64,000 bases of DNA from Diphasiastrum complanatum (lineage: Eukaryota; Streptophyta; Lycopodiopsida; Lycopodiales; Lycopodiaceae). A program made the translations under genes and the position numbers. Of the stretch, positions 47,191 to 58,960 are shown piece after piece (position 1 is the first letter of the stretch; each line of letters opens with the position of its first letter). The notes under the pieces were generated by a model. That model was not told where the DNA came from. It did not search any database and was given only the letters and a program-made list of their open reading frames with translations. The stretch lies in contig CM055108.1 of assembly GCA_029204225.1 (NCBI GenBank), forward strand, positions 24,993,803 to 25,057,802, given 5' to 3'.

Positions 47191-48238
47191 AGTGGTCGTT
47201 ACAGATATGATCTGGGTTCGTAGCAATATCACAACCGAGCAATGTGCATGCTTATTTTTATCAGAGATTTTTCGATTACATGGGTTTCCATGTTCTATAC
47301 CATCTGATCGAGATAGTAAGCTCACTTTTCTATTTTGGACAGAGCTTATGCGTATTCTAGATGTTCAGCTCTTTATGGGTAGTGCTTATCATTCTATGGC
47401 CAATGGACAGTCTGAGGTCCTTAATCGGGTCCTTGAAGATTATCTATGACATTTACTCCTTTAGGGAAAGATTGGAATCAACATTTATGTTTAGCAAAGT
47501 ATAGCCGTAATAGCTCTGCCAGGACTAGCACTAGTGTATCCCCATTTTTACTAGCTCATGGTTATGCTCCTTCTTTACAAGGAGTTCCTCTTCCGCCAGG
47601 TGATACACTTGTTACCCTTGCTGCATTTTTATCAAGTGCCCGCGAGGTTAGTACTTGAGCTAGTATAGATTTACAGCATGTTCAACAACGTTATCAGACT
47701 TATGTAGACCGCCATCGTCACCATGTTTAGTTTCAGCTTGGTGATATGGTTTATCTTCGGCTTCGCTTTGCACAACATCATTTTGTTCTGGGCCATGCTT
47801 CTATTGAGAAGCTTGCACCACGCTACTATGGGCCGTACCACAGTCCAGTGATTTATTGTTTATAGCTACCGCCCATGTTAGTCTATTATGTGCTGCTATT
47901 GAGGACAATGCTCCTCGTGATGCTGCGTTTCCTGATGATCCAGAGCTATTTCCCTTATCACCAGCTGCTATACTTTAGGTTCGTCTTCAACATATACGAC
48001 GTTGACAACAGATTCAGTTTTTGGTCTAGTGGGATGGTCGTCCTGTTGAGGAGGCCACATGGGAGCCTATAGATGTTTTTTTATCTACACTGTTACTTGC
48101 GGATCAGGCTCGTGCTCTATCTGCCCTCGTTTAATCATCTACATTTGATATATTTGCTGATCCACCAGAGCTTGTTGTTCCATGATTATATGTTGCATCT
48201 TCATTTAGCCCGAGGGGCTTTGTTTTGCCGTAGGGGAG
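47191..48238 (+). pseudogene. Gypsy element 2 integrase and chromodomain-like tail
   Basis: The plus strand reads NITTEQCACLFLSEIFRLHG, SDRDSKLTFLFWTELM and SAYHSMANGQSEVLNRVLED, keeping the catalytic Asp and Glu region that element 1 lost. It continues with LCLAKYSRNSSARTSTSVSP and EKLAPRYYGP, ending WDGRPVEEATWEPIDVF near 48,070. Stops occur at 47,446, 47,656 and others. A polypurine tract GTAGGGGAG lies at 48,230-48,238. Confidence 0.8.
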
Positions 48239-48591
48239 AGTTATGGATTAGGCTAATTACATTCGCCACGTTCTTCTTTATTACTTGACTGTTATGCATA
48301 AGCATGCCCCTAGGCCCTTTTTATTCCTGTACTGGCCTTTGGCCCCATTTATTCATTTGTTAGATACTTGGCCATATGATATTATCCTCTGGAAGGCTCC
48401 ATGAAGGTTCCAATATAGGGCCTCCTTGTGGGTATAAGTAGGACCTATTGTCATTCATTTCATAGCTGATGATGTTGATCTCTCTCTTTAGTCTCCTTAA
48501 GCATTCTCTTTGCCACTTTCTAGGGTTAATTCTTGCTTATCTGCTGCTTTCTTAAGTTAGCTATTGATCTATTGTAAATCTGTTCGTAACT
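48239..48591 (+). repeat. 3' LTR of Gypsy element 2
   Basis: 353 bp starting AGTTATGGATTAGG and ending CGTAACT, the same AGTTA...TAACT ends as elements 1 and 4. It follows a polypurine tract. Confidence 0.8.
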
Positions 48592-50046
48592 TGAATAGGC
48601 AACTCTCTTGCAACCTCTGTGTATGACTAATCATCAATTGAGTGTAATGTGCTCAATAGAGTCAAGAGATCTTGGTTGAATGTGGATAAATACGCCTTAG
48701 CCACTAGCTTTGAGGAATCACTACCATTCACTAAAATCTTAAGCTATTTGCTCATTTCATAATCTCTTCCAACTCTTGGAGCCTAGGGTCATCAAGAGTT
48801 TACAAGGTGTCTAAGTATTAAAGTGTTTAAATTCAAAAGCATTTGGATTGAATGAAAAGCAAAATAAATAAAGAACAATATATTGCATAGAAAAATCACT
48901 CCAAAGTAGATATTTTCCTAGAATGTGGTGAAAGTCATCGTTGCCTATGCTTTAGTACTAGCTTGTATGACAATCATTGTAATATATGATGAACACCCTT
49001 GTAATAGCATGCACACAAATTGGCTCAAGCTTCTATAATTTGTTGCTAGATTATATCACTATCTGAGCAAGTTATACGAGGATCGGTAAAGTTTGAATCT
49101 TTCTCTTGGTCAATTTCTAGCCACTTTTTCTTGCACATTTTTAGTTTTCATGTCTTATGCTTAATAAAGTTGTTCATGCTTCTTAAGGTTTTGAACCAAA
49201 TTTAGTTGCTCTAGTTGATATTTCCTAGTTATTATTTCTAAAACAGGTTTGCCTATTTTCTTAGCTAGAATTCTGGTGTTTATGAGTTGGGTCAATAGAT
49301 TGGATAAGTTTTCTGGATGAGTGGGTATCAGTTGGTCATTGTTAGTTCGATTTAGTGATCTTGCTCAAGGCTCATGGTTTGAAATCTGCACAACCAAAAA
49401 AGGCAATGCCTGCTTTAGCATTCAACATCTTTCAAAAAAACTAATGTCAAGCTCTATCTAATCGCCGTAGGTTCTCACCTAGTGTGGATAAAAACTATTA
49501 CAAATTGGATTTGAAATCAAAGTAGTAGTATGATCATCTTGTTCTTGCAATTTGTATGTTTTTTGACACCTCTTTTTAGTGCATTTTCTGGACCCAAGAG
49601 GAGCCAAGCTGGTAGGATAAAAAATACATTAAATTGTTTCAGCTAGTCAAGAGGTTCCTAACCAAGTCAACAACTTTTAGTTTTTGCTTGCTTACTATAT
49701 CGAGTCATAATTATCGTCATTCTGTCGTGGTTTTGATTTATTCATATTACCAAAGGTCTCTCTAGCGGAGGACACAAAACCTCATGCTAGAGGGTAAGTT
49801 TGGAGTGTTGGTTGATGAAGTTTGTCTTGCAATTTTGATTATTGTGTATGCGCAACTACCGTTGGGTATTCAAGAATCTATGTTATGGAGGAGGCGATGG
49901 TGGTTTTGCTTTGTGCATGCTCCGTGAAGTTGAAGCTTGCATATTTCCATCATGTTTGAATGTTATCTTAGATTGAGCATTAAATCTGACCATTTTGCTC
50001 TTAAGCTTTGTATAACTAAGACATGTGGGCGTGAATATTCTTGCAG
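48592..50046. other. Right end of intron 5
   Basis: Non-coding with no element recognised. It ends at the exon 6 acceptor. Confidence 0.45.
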
Positions 50047-50172
50047 GCTTGATGTGCCCAACCCAAACATCTTAAAAGCTTTATGGAAAAGGAAATCACG
50101 AGATGATCCAACAGTTGTGAAAATTCAACCGGTATTAAAATGTTCTGACCTTCGAAGTGGGGGGCACAAGAG
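50047..50172 (+). CDS. Host gene exon 6
   Basis: Acceptor TATTCTTGCAG precedes 50,047 and donor AAGAG|GTAAAA follows 50,172. It codes (V)LDVPNPNILKALWKRKSRDD and then VVKIQPVLKCSDLRSGGHK, matching the family stretch EVPxP...DPxFVKLxPVxxCS. It joins exon 5 as DGSLQ-V-LDVP. It is isolated by a 13.0-kb intron on the left and a 9.2-kb intron on the right. Confidence 0.85.
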
Positions 50173-52227
50173 GTAAAATTTCATGATAAATTTCCTAGAC
50201 TCAATCCACAACTTAAAGAAAATCGAAACCATGACTACAAGCTTTTATAATTTTCTGGTTTCTCAAGTTCAAAATTGTTGCCCTTAATCACATATATGGC
50301 CATCTTAAGTTTTCAATGTGAAGTGGATATAATAAATTTTTGAAATTTGGGTTGCATCTAGAAAGTGCGTTTGACCTTACCACAAATGACTTACTAGTAA
50401 CAACCCATTTCTCATCTTCACTTTCATACACATTCCAATACACTATGCATTGTAGAAAATATCAATAGATTTGGACACCATTCATAGCTTCTTGGACACA
50501 ACTCTTTGAAGGGGATAGCAAACTGTTCTCATTTCACATGTAGGGTGCCAGAAGTTTTGAAATTGGCATTTCGTCTTGTTTAATTTTTGCTTCCCAAGTT
50601 TTAAATTAAAAAGTTGGATCTACTACAATTCTAGTCTTATAAGGTAGGGTGTGAAAGAAATACTTATGGATCATTATTCATAAGTTGACAATTGAAATTG
50701 GACTTATAGTTGGTTGTCTTCTCTATTAGTTAGAGCCAAAGTTTACCTACTTTTGAGGTGATGATTACATTCTAAATCTCATGAAATTGTCTTCCACACT
50801 TAACAAATTTACTGGCGTAGAAGGCCCAACTTTAGCATGGGTGGTTCAGAAGCTTGGATTTATCTAGATAATAGGATTTTGATGTTTATATTATCATGAA
50901 ATAATGTTGATTTTAAAGTTTATATCATAATTGCCCATAATTGAGAAACGCGATTCTGGGACCAGAATCGCCAAGAAAAAAAAAAAACAGATATTCAAGA
51001 TATTGCATTGCTTTGCAGGTTATTCTAAATTGTACCTTTCTTAGTTCTCCCTCAAAGAAACTCATATCTCTATCAGTAAAAGCTACCCATCAATGGTATT
51101 CACAGTTTCCAATAAAAGTTTCCAGCCTCCCATCCCACGATTTAAGGTCTCCTTTGTAGAAATGCCTGTGCCATGCATTTCAACCTTGAACCACACCATG
51201 CATCACATATTTTTGAGGTTCCAAAATGCACTAAATAAGACCCTTACTGCCAAAACAACTGAAAAGCCCAATAAATCCTTACTAGACACCCTAACTCTTC
51301 CCTATTTAACACAATCAATGTTGTCAACATTTGATTGAGTCATGAGAGCTTCTGATTGAATAGCCATATGACGATGATCCTACAGTAAAGGTTGATGATC
51401 AATCACATCAATGGGCTTCTCCCTTATGGTCTTGTCATTACGTCTAGCTTCCAATGAGCTAAATCTTGAACTTGACGTCAAGGTCAGTTGTGTTGTAGTT
51501 GAACTTGAGAATGGTAACTAGTAGGAATGAGAGCACTCTGGAAGTTTAAGCCAATTGGCATCATAGATTGACAGAAAAAATATCAAAAGTAACACAACAA
51601 GCCACTCTAAATTTTAACCTTGATAGAATCCAACAGGCATTGTTGCACCCTAACTGGACCACATTGTACCCAAAACATTTTGCAACCTACATAAATGAAC
51701 TGCCCTTAATAAATGCTTTAATTTGATACCGATATTGCCCACAAGAAAAAAAAAAAGTTTCTGAGAAACACTCCCCCATTTCAAAGACTCGGTTCAAAAA
51801 TGCGTTTTCAGAAATGCAGTGCAACTATGGTTTATATGCATTGAAAAAGCACTTTTATTGTTAATGTTATATTTAAATTCTATTTTGTTGAACATACTCT
51901 ATATGTAAATTTCGTTCTATTTCCTTGAAGTAGGGACTTCATTGATTGGCTTTGCTCTTTAGTGTTGGTGTTTATCGTGATTGAGTTGGTCGTTCACTTG
52001 TGGAAAGTGAGAGAAACTTAGTATGGTGGTTGTTGTACAAATGTATGAAAGCTAATGTAGAAATATATTTGTGCACCTGCACCTACCCAAGGGCGCTGAC
52101 GACTTGAGTAGGGATGTTATAGCATTTGGTCCATGCCATGCATGATGAAGTTGATGGTCTAAGTTGGTTGGACTCCATAGGGTTGAAGATTGCACGTCTC
52201 CTTTGTTAGCCTGGGCATTATCCTAGA

Positions 52228-52229
<2 letters not shown>
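50173..52229. other. Left part of intron 6
   Basis: Non-coding. Two blocks, at about 50,932 (TTGCCCATAATTGAGAAACGCG) and 51,735 (TTGCCCACAAG then GTTTCTGAGAAAC), resemble the palindromic insert at 13,540-13,606. The open frames at 50,941-51,338 have no known motif. Confidence 0.4.

Positions 52230-52272
<43 letters not shown>
52230..52272. repeat. (TA)n microsatellite, target of the hAT-like element
   Basis: About 21 TA repeats. A shorter imperfect TA tract follows the element at 55,439-55,460. Confidence 0.9.
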
Positions 52273-52274
<2 letters not shown>

Positions 52275-52678
52275 TAGGTCCCGCGGTACTGGGTACCGCG
52301 GATCCCGGTACCGCGGGACCGTACTGGTACCGCGGTACCATGTTGGTACCGCGGTACCATAATATAATATATTATTTATTATTTAATATTTTTTTAAAAT
52401 TTTTTTTAACCTAAACTACCCGCCCCCCTCGCATTTCATCAGAAATGTTTTTGCGCCCTCCTCCGCCTTGCTATCGCTACTGTTTCCGCCTGCCTGCCTT
52501 CGATTCCTTGCGTCGCCCTTCGCCCACGCATTGCCCTGCCTTGCATCTGACTTGCTTCGCCCTGTCTTCGCCCATTTTCAGCGTCTCTCACACAATGTAC
52601 CCTGCTGTTTTTTTTCCAGCGTTCCATCCTTGCAGCTTTCGCTTCATCTGCATTTTGTCCTTAGTTTTTTCCATCGCA

Positions 52679-53650
52679 ATGGTGCAATCCGACCTTTCCG
52701 GTCTGTGGGACGAGGTAGACATTGTCAGGCGGGTTGCTGACAAGGCCAACAAGACCGGTCAAAAGATCGTGCGCTGCCGATACTGTCTCGTCGAGTTTGT
52801 TGTATCCCTCACTCGCCTTAAAGGCCATCTGCTCGGTGCACGCGCCAAAAATGGTACCACCTTGAATGCTGCCCCTTGTGGCAGCATGACCGTCCCCGAC
52901 AGGCAGCGACTACTGGACACCTACGGGCCGCGGCTCATGGTAGGGAGAACACCATTTCGGAGGGCATTCTCCGATTTTGCACCGCTCCTTATGTGGCTGA
53001 CCCAGAGTTGCTGCCTGCTTGGCTGGCACGCACGAGGAGAGGGAGTGCATCCTCCTCAGGTCCCTTTGCCCCTCATCCCCCTCAGACAGTTCTGCCTCAC
53101 GCACCCCCATCTGCTCAGATTCCGGTGGATCCCGTCCCATCGCGTCCGCCAGTTGCCACTGCGGTTCCACCACCACCCACTGTTGCTCGCACTCCACCAG
53201 TCTACGACTTTCTCATGGACTCTCCGCCACCCGAGCAGGCCCAGGATGGTACTGGGCGGGCCTTCGAGGATGTGGAAGAGATCCCTTCTTCCTTCCCTTC
53301 CCATCCGGATGACCTCCTCAGCCAGCAGTTTTCGTACCCCATGCCAGATGTTGCCCCTCCACCAGTGCACCCCACCTATGCTGCTGCACCCATCCCTGCC
53401 AGTGCATCCCACTCTCCCCATTCCACGTCTACAGCCGATGCATCCACTAGTGCCCAGCCTGTCGCGTCATCGTCCATTCCCGTCACGGTTGGTGCACCGT
53501 GCTGGAGGTCCACCACCCGTCGCCCACCAGGGAGAGCCCTCGTGCAGCAGACCATTCGCGGCGCGCATCAGCCGCACATGGACAGAGAGGCCACACAGGC
53601 TGTGGCCAATCTGATTTACGAGCTGAACCTGCCCTTTGCCATCACCGACT
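52679..53650 (+). pseudogene. hAT-like transposase N terminus: BED finger and Pro-rich region
   Basis: From ATG 52,679: MVQSDLSGLWDEVDIV, then VRCRYCLVEFVVSLTRLKGH and LLG with a following Cys. This is a BED zinc finger (CX2C...H...C) as at the start of plant hAT transposases. Near 52,940 the frame shifts to a stretch rich in Pro and Ser (53,060-53,520). It ends with DREATQAVANLIYELNLPFA then ITDSEPF, matching the hAT block before the catalytic core (AxARFxYExGIPFNVAxSxxF). The rest of the transposase is missing. Confidence 0.6.
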
Positions 53651-54253
53651 CTGAGCCCTTTACCATCTGTGCCCAGGTTTTCTCTTGCAGCGCCTACATC
53701 CACAGTGGCTCCTCCAGTTGCAGCACCCACGTCACATCCTCCTCCTTTGGCAGCACCCAGGATGTACCAGTACCGGCCACCACAACGCCCCTTTCAGTAC
53801 ATATCGCCACTGTACTCGCCTCCTGCACAGCCAGTTCCTCCACCTGCAGCAGCCCCACGGGCACACACTCCACGAGCTCATCCTCCTCGCTCAGTTGCAC
53901 AGGGAGTTCCCTCTTTTGCTTCCCTATCCCAGCCGGCCTTAGCTTGGGCCCAGCCTAGCTAGCCAGGTGATTTGCATGGGGGTGACGAGGTATTGATAGC
54001 TCCTCTTGTCCGCAAGAGACCAGGAAGGCCCAAGGGTGCATCGAACAAGAAAGGCAAGGCACAGAAACTGCCAGGGAGGAGAGGACGACCACGCAGGGCT
54101 CCAGGTACAGGTAGAGGTGCAATATCACAGCCAGTTGGAGCAGGTGTTGTTGGTTTGGCCTGCTTGGGGGCTGATGCGGAGGCTGATTTGGAGGATGAGG
54201 ATGACGAGTCTTCCCCCTCAGATACACAGCCCACGCCAGTTCCAGACAGGTAG
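53651..54253 (+). pseudogene. Pro-rich segment and AT-hook C-terminal ORF in the hAT-like element
   Basis: The same frame as the BED ORF reads a Pro/Ala stretch (MYQYRPPQRPFQYISPLYSP) to a stop at 53,957. It then opens from 53,972 with RKRPGRPKGASNKKGK and GRRGRPRRAPG, two AT-hook cores (GRP), and an acidic end (EADLEDEDDESS) to 54,253. It may be the C-terminal part of the same protein. I do not recognise a family. Confidence 0.45.
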
Positions 54254-54854
54254 AGATATCGGCTGCGAGAGTCAGCTCGGGGCCCTGAGTTGTCTCCAGA
54301 ACATTCGTCTGAGTCAGAGCCAGAGCATTGATTGTGGCTCTGTTGTTTTAGTTTCAGTAGTTTCTCTCTAGCAGACGGTCTACCATTGTACTCAGATGAT
54401 TTTTCACATTATATACAGTGTTTGGCCTACATTATTTGCTGCACATTGTGCGTATGTCGCTCTGTACATGTGATGCTTTATTTTATGTCGAAGAATTCTA
54501 TGTGCGTGTCTGAGTCCTGTTTTCATTTAATTTCGTTTGAAGTGAATGCTAGCTTCACATATATGCACCTACATCATGAGCACAACAATCACCCCTACAC
54601 CCCAAACAACATTTCATAAACACATGTAATACATCTGCATTTAAAAAAATTACAGACATTGCATCTTACATGACCAGGCTCGCGTTGCACAAAAAGCAAC
54701 TATGTATATATTCAACCGTTGTATCAGGATAACATCACATATACTGTCATTTTTTTAAGTAGCCATCTAGTTATTTGCTGCACCATAAACTGCCGAAAAC
54801 TACATAGCAACAGTCCGCCACATACGGCTGGACCTCATCTATTCTAAATATCTC

Positions 54855-55181
54855 TCACTGATCCTCCACCGACTCCTCGCCCTCGTCTGGTGCATTGTTT
54901 TGTCGCTCTTGCTCTGCCTCCCGGTTAGCCCGAGCTGCCTCCTGGTTAGCCCGACGTCTGGCCGCCCTTTCCCTGACCATGATGAGTTGCCGTCGTGTGA
55001 AATTCATTCCGATCTGCTCATCCAGATCCAGCTCGACAGCGGGGACAGGACCCACAGCGGGGGCGGGTGGCTCCGGTTCCGGATTTCTCTGTCGAGTTTG
55101 TCGCAGCATCTCTCGGATATCTGCCTCTTGCTTCCGATGCCTCTCGTTGTGCCTCTCCCATTGGCCCCTCGGTCTGCTCAC
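54855..55181 (-). CDS. Hypothetical charged helical protein, convergent to the transposase ORF
   Basis: A 108-codon minus-strand frame: MSRPRGQWERHNERHRKQEA, a Pro-rich middle, then a long Arg/Glu/Ala-rich helix (RRQLIMVRERAARRRANQEA) and an acidic end. It lies inside the element, tail-to-tail with the plus-strand ORFs. Overlapping plus-strand frames of similar length exist, so coding is not proven. No family recognised. Confidence 0.35.
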   Translation of the reverse strand: MSRPRGQWERHNERHRKQEADIREMLRQTRQRNPEPEPPAPAVGPVPAVELDLDEQIGMNFTRRQLIMVRERAARRRANQEAARANREAEQERQNNAPDEGEESVEDQ

Positions 55182-55558
55182 TCGCAGTGCCCATGTGCCA
55201 CTGCAACAGTCCCCTGCATCATGTACTGTACCCTCTTTTTTTACACCCAGAACCCCCTTTTCTTACTTTTTTTTGTCCTTTTTTGGTAGTTAATATGCAA
55301 AAAAAAATTATTAAAAATATATTAAAAAATAAAAAAAATATTAAAAATGGTACCGCCCTGGCCAGGGCGGTACCGTACCTGCGGTACCACTGATATGGTA
55401 CCGGCGGTGCCATACCAGCGGTACCACAAGGTACTATGATATATATGTATATATATATAGTGCAATCTAGGTCAGAGACTGTTGATCATCCGAAACATGC
55501 GTTTCAGATTGTCAGTGTAGTAGATCGCGATTCACTGTGGATCTCTAGATTTCTTAGT

Positions 55559-56762
55559 TTATCTCACAGTTGCCAGTGGAACGTGTTCCACCTTGTTCAC
55601 GTTCAGGAACGCTAGCATTCCACGAAGAGTGAAGACATGATATGTGGTAGAATGGTGAGCACAAAAGCCAGCCTGGCTGAATGCAAGTAGTTTCTTGCCC
55701 TCAGCCTCAGAGCTGATCGCTCTCAATATAGTACCATAAAGCTTCGCTATGACATGGCCAATCATGATAGTACGGTAGTTACCAGGATTCATGTACTACT
55801 AGCATATGCCCTAAGCATATTTTCCAAGACCTGGTTCACTCGCTCTATCTAACCATCTGTTTTTGTGGATGGGATGGATGATATTAGTACACCAAGAGTG
55901 GGGGAAGCCCAAGATGGCAACACAATTAAGAAGAGTGGCTAGAGTGGGTGAGAGTAGATTTGCGGCATGGATCAAAAGTTCTGATTCAAGGTCTTCTATG
56001 TCTCTAGTGTGGTGGGTGGGTCTTCATTCTCTTTATGGCCTCACTGACCATTTTAGAGGTGAAGAAGGTGAATTCACTGGGACGGGGGGAGATGGAAATG
56101 GGTGAGTCAGTAGGTATGGTGTAGAGTGAGGTAGCATAGGTGGACCAGACATGTAGGTCGTCAAGAAGAGGGGGTGGAGCACAAGGGATAAATGCACGCC
56201 AAAGGTGCCAGTAAAGGAATTAAATAGGGAAGCAACGAGGCTTCTCCCTTGTTGCTCTTCGTAGGGGCGTTTTTTGCGGCAGAGTGTATGATGGAGAGAT
56301 CGATGAACAATGGAGAGAATAAGTGGATCATGTGTACGTGCATTTGTAACACGGAGGTGTAGTGAATGATACTCATCATCAAACCACGGAGGCCAAGTAG
56401 GACGAGCTGGTGTGATTGCATGACGGTGGGGTGTGGATGGAAAGGAAACCGAGGTGGCTGTATGGAGTGAGGTGGTAAGGAAATGAGCCTGTGACTCAAA
56501 TGTGCTGTCGTGTGGGAAGTGATGGAGTAAAGTGGCAAGGGCTTCCTGGTAAGTCTCGATGTAAGGGTGAGCGAAGGTGTATTTGGGAGCACGGTCATTG
56601 AGGAACAAGGTGAGGTTCGTGGAGTTGGGACAAAACCCAGATGGAAGGATAAAAAGGAGTGATCAGAGAGAGTATTGGGAATGACCTCGAAGTGTGATAT
56701 CAATGGAATGAGGGATGGTGACCCCATGAGATAATCAACAACACTATGCCCGCCACTATAAG
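55559..56762 (-). pseudogene. LINE-8: endonuclease C half to RT fragment
   Basis: On the minus strand, directly after the Gypsy element 4 LTR, the frames read VVDYLMGSPSLIPLISHFEV and TLSDHSFLSFHLG (endonuclease), a linker (WFDDEYHSLHLRVTNARTHD, HHTLCRKKRPYEEQQGRSLV), then MNPGNYRTIMIGHVIAKLYG and FSQAGFCAHHST (RT fingers). It ends at 55,559. Many frameshifts are present. Confidence 0.8.
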
Positions 56763-57143
56763 AGTTACAAGCTAAGATTCACAAGCTATGCTAGAAAGCA
56801 AGACTTAGGCTAGAAAGCATGAAAGAAAGAATAGTTAATGAGGCTAAAGAAGAGCAATCATCATCAATTGAATAAAAGACTACAATGCTGCCCTATATAT
56901 ACCCTACCAATGAACCCTAAAGTAGGAATTCAAAAATAGAGGGAGGCAGAAGATTTGGAGGGAAAATAGTGTGCCCCCCCAATAGGAGGACCGCCACTCC
57001 AAATCAATATGACCAAGTCCTAAAAATGTGACCAAATAGGGCCCAAGGCCAGTACATGAATAAGAAGGGCCCATAGGCCTGCTTATGCATAATAAAGAAT
57101 AAAAGAATGGACGCGACAAATGTAATGAGCCGAGTCCATAACT
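56763..57143 (-). repeat. 3' LTR of Gypsy element 4
   Basis: 381 bp on the minus strand, starting AGTTATGGACTCGG after polypurine ACAGGGGAG and ending GCTTGTAACT. It is related to the LTRs of elements 1 and 2. The element lies in the LINE-8 endonuclease frame, between its Cys-Asn-Ser and Gly-Gly-His-Ser motifs. Confidence 0.8.
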
Positions 57144-57152
57144 CTCCCCTGT

Positions 57153-57844
57153 TGAAAAACAAAGCCCTTCACCGGCTAGCAAGCATAATGACTATCTCAA
57201 AAACAACAATGTAAGTACGCTAAATACTGAAAAAGCATGAACTACTGGAAATATTGATGGAGAGGACATAAGTCGTCACAATAGATACCCCACAAGCAGC
57301 ATACAAGTGTAAAGCAAGTATTAATGTGATGTAGATGCAAAAAAGAAATAGCCATGGCTAGCCAAATCATGAGGTAGAGGGAACATCTGCAACGATATCC
57401 GTGGTAGATGAAATAACCAAGGCCATGAGGGCTTGAGCCTGATCTGCCAATAATGGTGTATGATAAAAAAATATCGATAGGCTCCCATGTGGCCTCCTCA
57501 ATAGGACGACCATCCCACTTTACCAAAAATTGAACCTGTCGGTGGTGCCGACTATGCTGAAGGCGACCCTGGTGAATGGCAGCTGGTAAGAAAGGGAATA
57601 GCTCAGGATTTGTAAGAAATGTGAGATCGCGAGGAGCATCATGGCAGCACGTAACAGGCTAACATGAAAGGTATCACAGGCACGTGTAGAAGGAGGCAAT
57701 TGTAAACGATATGTAATAGGACTGAGGCACTCCAAAATACGATAAGGCCCATAATAACATGGTGCAAGCTTCTCAGTAGAAGCGTGGCCCTGAACAAAAT
57801 GATGTCATGCAAAACGTAGCCGGAGATCAACCATATCACTAACC

Positions 57845-57846
<2 letters not shown>
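57153..57846 (-). pseudogene. Gypsy element 4 integrase C terminus and chromodomain-like tail
   Basis: The minus strand reads LAPCYYGPYRILECLSPITY, STRACDTFHVSLLRAA and VQFLVKWDGRPIEEATWEPI. It is truncated upstream at a (CT)n tract (57,847), where a LINE has inserted or a breakpoint lies. The 3' UTR runs to 57,153. Confidence 0.75.
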
Positions 57847-57941
<95 letters not shown>

Positions 57942-57963
57942 AGAAGAAGAAGAAGAAGAAGAA
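57847..57963. repeat. (GA)n plus (GAA)n tract: tail of LINE-9
   Basis: About 90 bp GA followed by about 26 bp GAA next to the LINE-9 3' end. It is a variant tail, (TTC)n(CT)n on the minus strand. Confidence 0.95.
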
Positions 57964-58958
57964 GCTGTATTAACGTCTTTTCATGCCCTAAGGCACATAA
58001 GACAAAAAAAAAAATAGTACATCCAAGTATGATGGAAATAAGACGGGACAGTACCGTCAGCCAGATAAGAAAACTAAGCTTTAGCTAACCACTATGCAAT
58101 AGTCTAGGAATATATGGTCTGAAAATGCAACCATTTACAAGGTCAACTGGATACTAAACTCAAACTCAAACTCAACTCTATTCTAACTCCAACTTTAAAA
58201 TCATCTATTTCGTTTCCGCTAAATGTTTAGCTTCAACAAAATGGATTTTACCGTCTCTGTAAATGAGATGTTTTCCTGTGTCTCTCGCTTTTTGCAAAGC
58301 CTCTTTTCTTTCCATCACTTGTACTTAAGTGAGGTCTTTGTCCAGGAAAATCTTGGTATCTTTTAGTTTGTGTCTTTGACGCAGTATCTCCTGTCGTGAT
58401 TCCAACGAGGTGAAGCGCAGGACAAGGGTATTAGCGTCTTTCTTGGTACGCCAGGCTGAGTCCAAACCTTTGTCGTGATGATGGAGAGTAGCTTTCAAAA
58501 CATTTTTGGCCTCAGTAAAAGCATCATGAGAATCCGGGATGCCTCTGACATGGACATTGAGAGCCTTTTGCTCGCGCAACCTCCTCTCAGTAAACATAGC
58601 AGAAATGAAAGAAACTGGAGCATTCGCCGATTTTCCTGGACCTTTGAGAATATCTGCCCAAGATTGGATAGATGTAAGATGCTGCTCCACTTTACTTTTG
58701 AGGTCCTCAATCGTAGTTGAAGTAGCTACTTGGGAGGGTACTGCACATTTGATGGCTGTAATTTCCTGCTTCAGTCTGCGGATCCTTCCCTTTCTTGTTC
58801 TTGGCCATATTTCCCTTAGCAAAAGGATCTGGGCAGTTGAAACGTGGACTTTCAGGGCATTGACAGCCAGGCAGCAGTGGTGGATCAGCAGTGAGGGATA
58901 AAGTGCGATGGAGCAGCACTGATGGAGCTAGAGGGCCGCTGGAGCAGGGCGCACCATC

Positions 58959-58960
<2 letters not shown>
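57964..58960 (-). pseudogene. LINE-9: ORF1-only element with LINE 3' end
   Basis: It starts right after (CT)n. ORF1 runs from MAKNKKGKDP at 58,808 to TAG 58,205: a short coiled region (IEDLKSKVEQHLTSIQSWAD), RRM-like (KALNVHVRGIPDSHDA, ANTLVLRFTSLESRQEIL) and the C-terminal domain (KDTKIFLDKDLT, stop, VQVMERKEALQKARDTG). One frameshift near the start and one in-frame TAA break it. No ORF2 sequence lies between ORF1 and the 3' UTR, whose hairpin is CATGCCCTAAGGCAC-type (57,983-57,996). It is a non-autonomous form like the ORF1-only derivatives of mammalian L1. Confidence 0.75.

Larger units (their letters stand above)
52273..55438 (+). mobile_element. hAT-like DNA transposon with GGTACC-rich ends
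   Basis: The left end starts CATAGGTCCCGCGGTAC and the right end, reversed, CATAGTACCTTGTGGTACC. Both are imperfect inverted repeats bordered by ATATATAT, compatible with an 8-bp hAT target duplication but not diagnostic in a TA tract. The left 90 bp contain six GGTACC, several as GGTACCGCGGTACC. The right 90 bp contain five. Arrays of short subterminal motifs are typical of hAT transposase binding. Inside are a BED-finger ORF, a Pro-rich region, an AT-hook ORF and a convergent ORF. No catalytic RNase H-like core or dimerization domain was found, so at 3.2 kb it is probably a deletion derivative. Confidence 0.6.

Noticed and set aside
52910..53421. Minus-strand frames opposite the BED and Pro-rich ORF
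   Set aside because: They mirror the GC-rich Pro codons of the plus strand. The BED motif lies on the plus strand.
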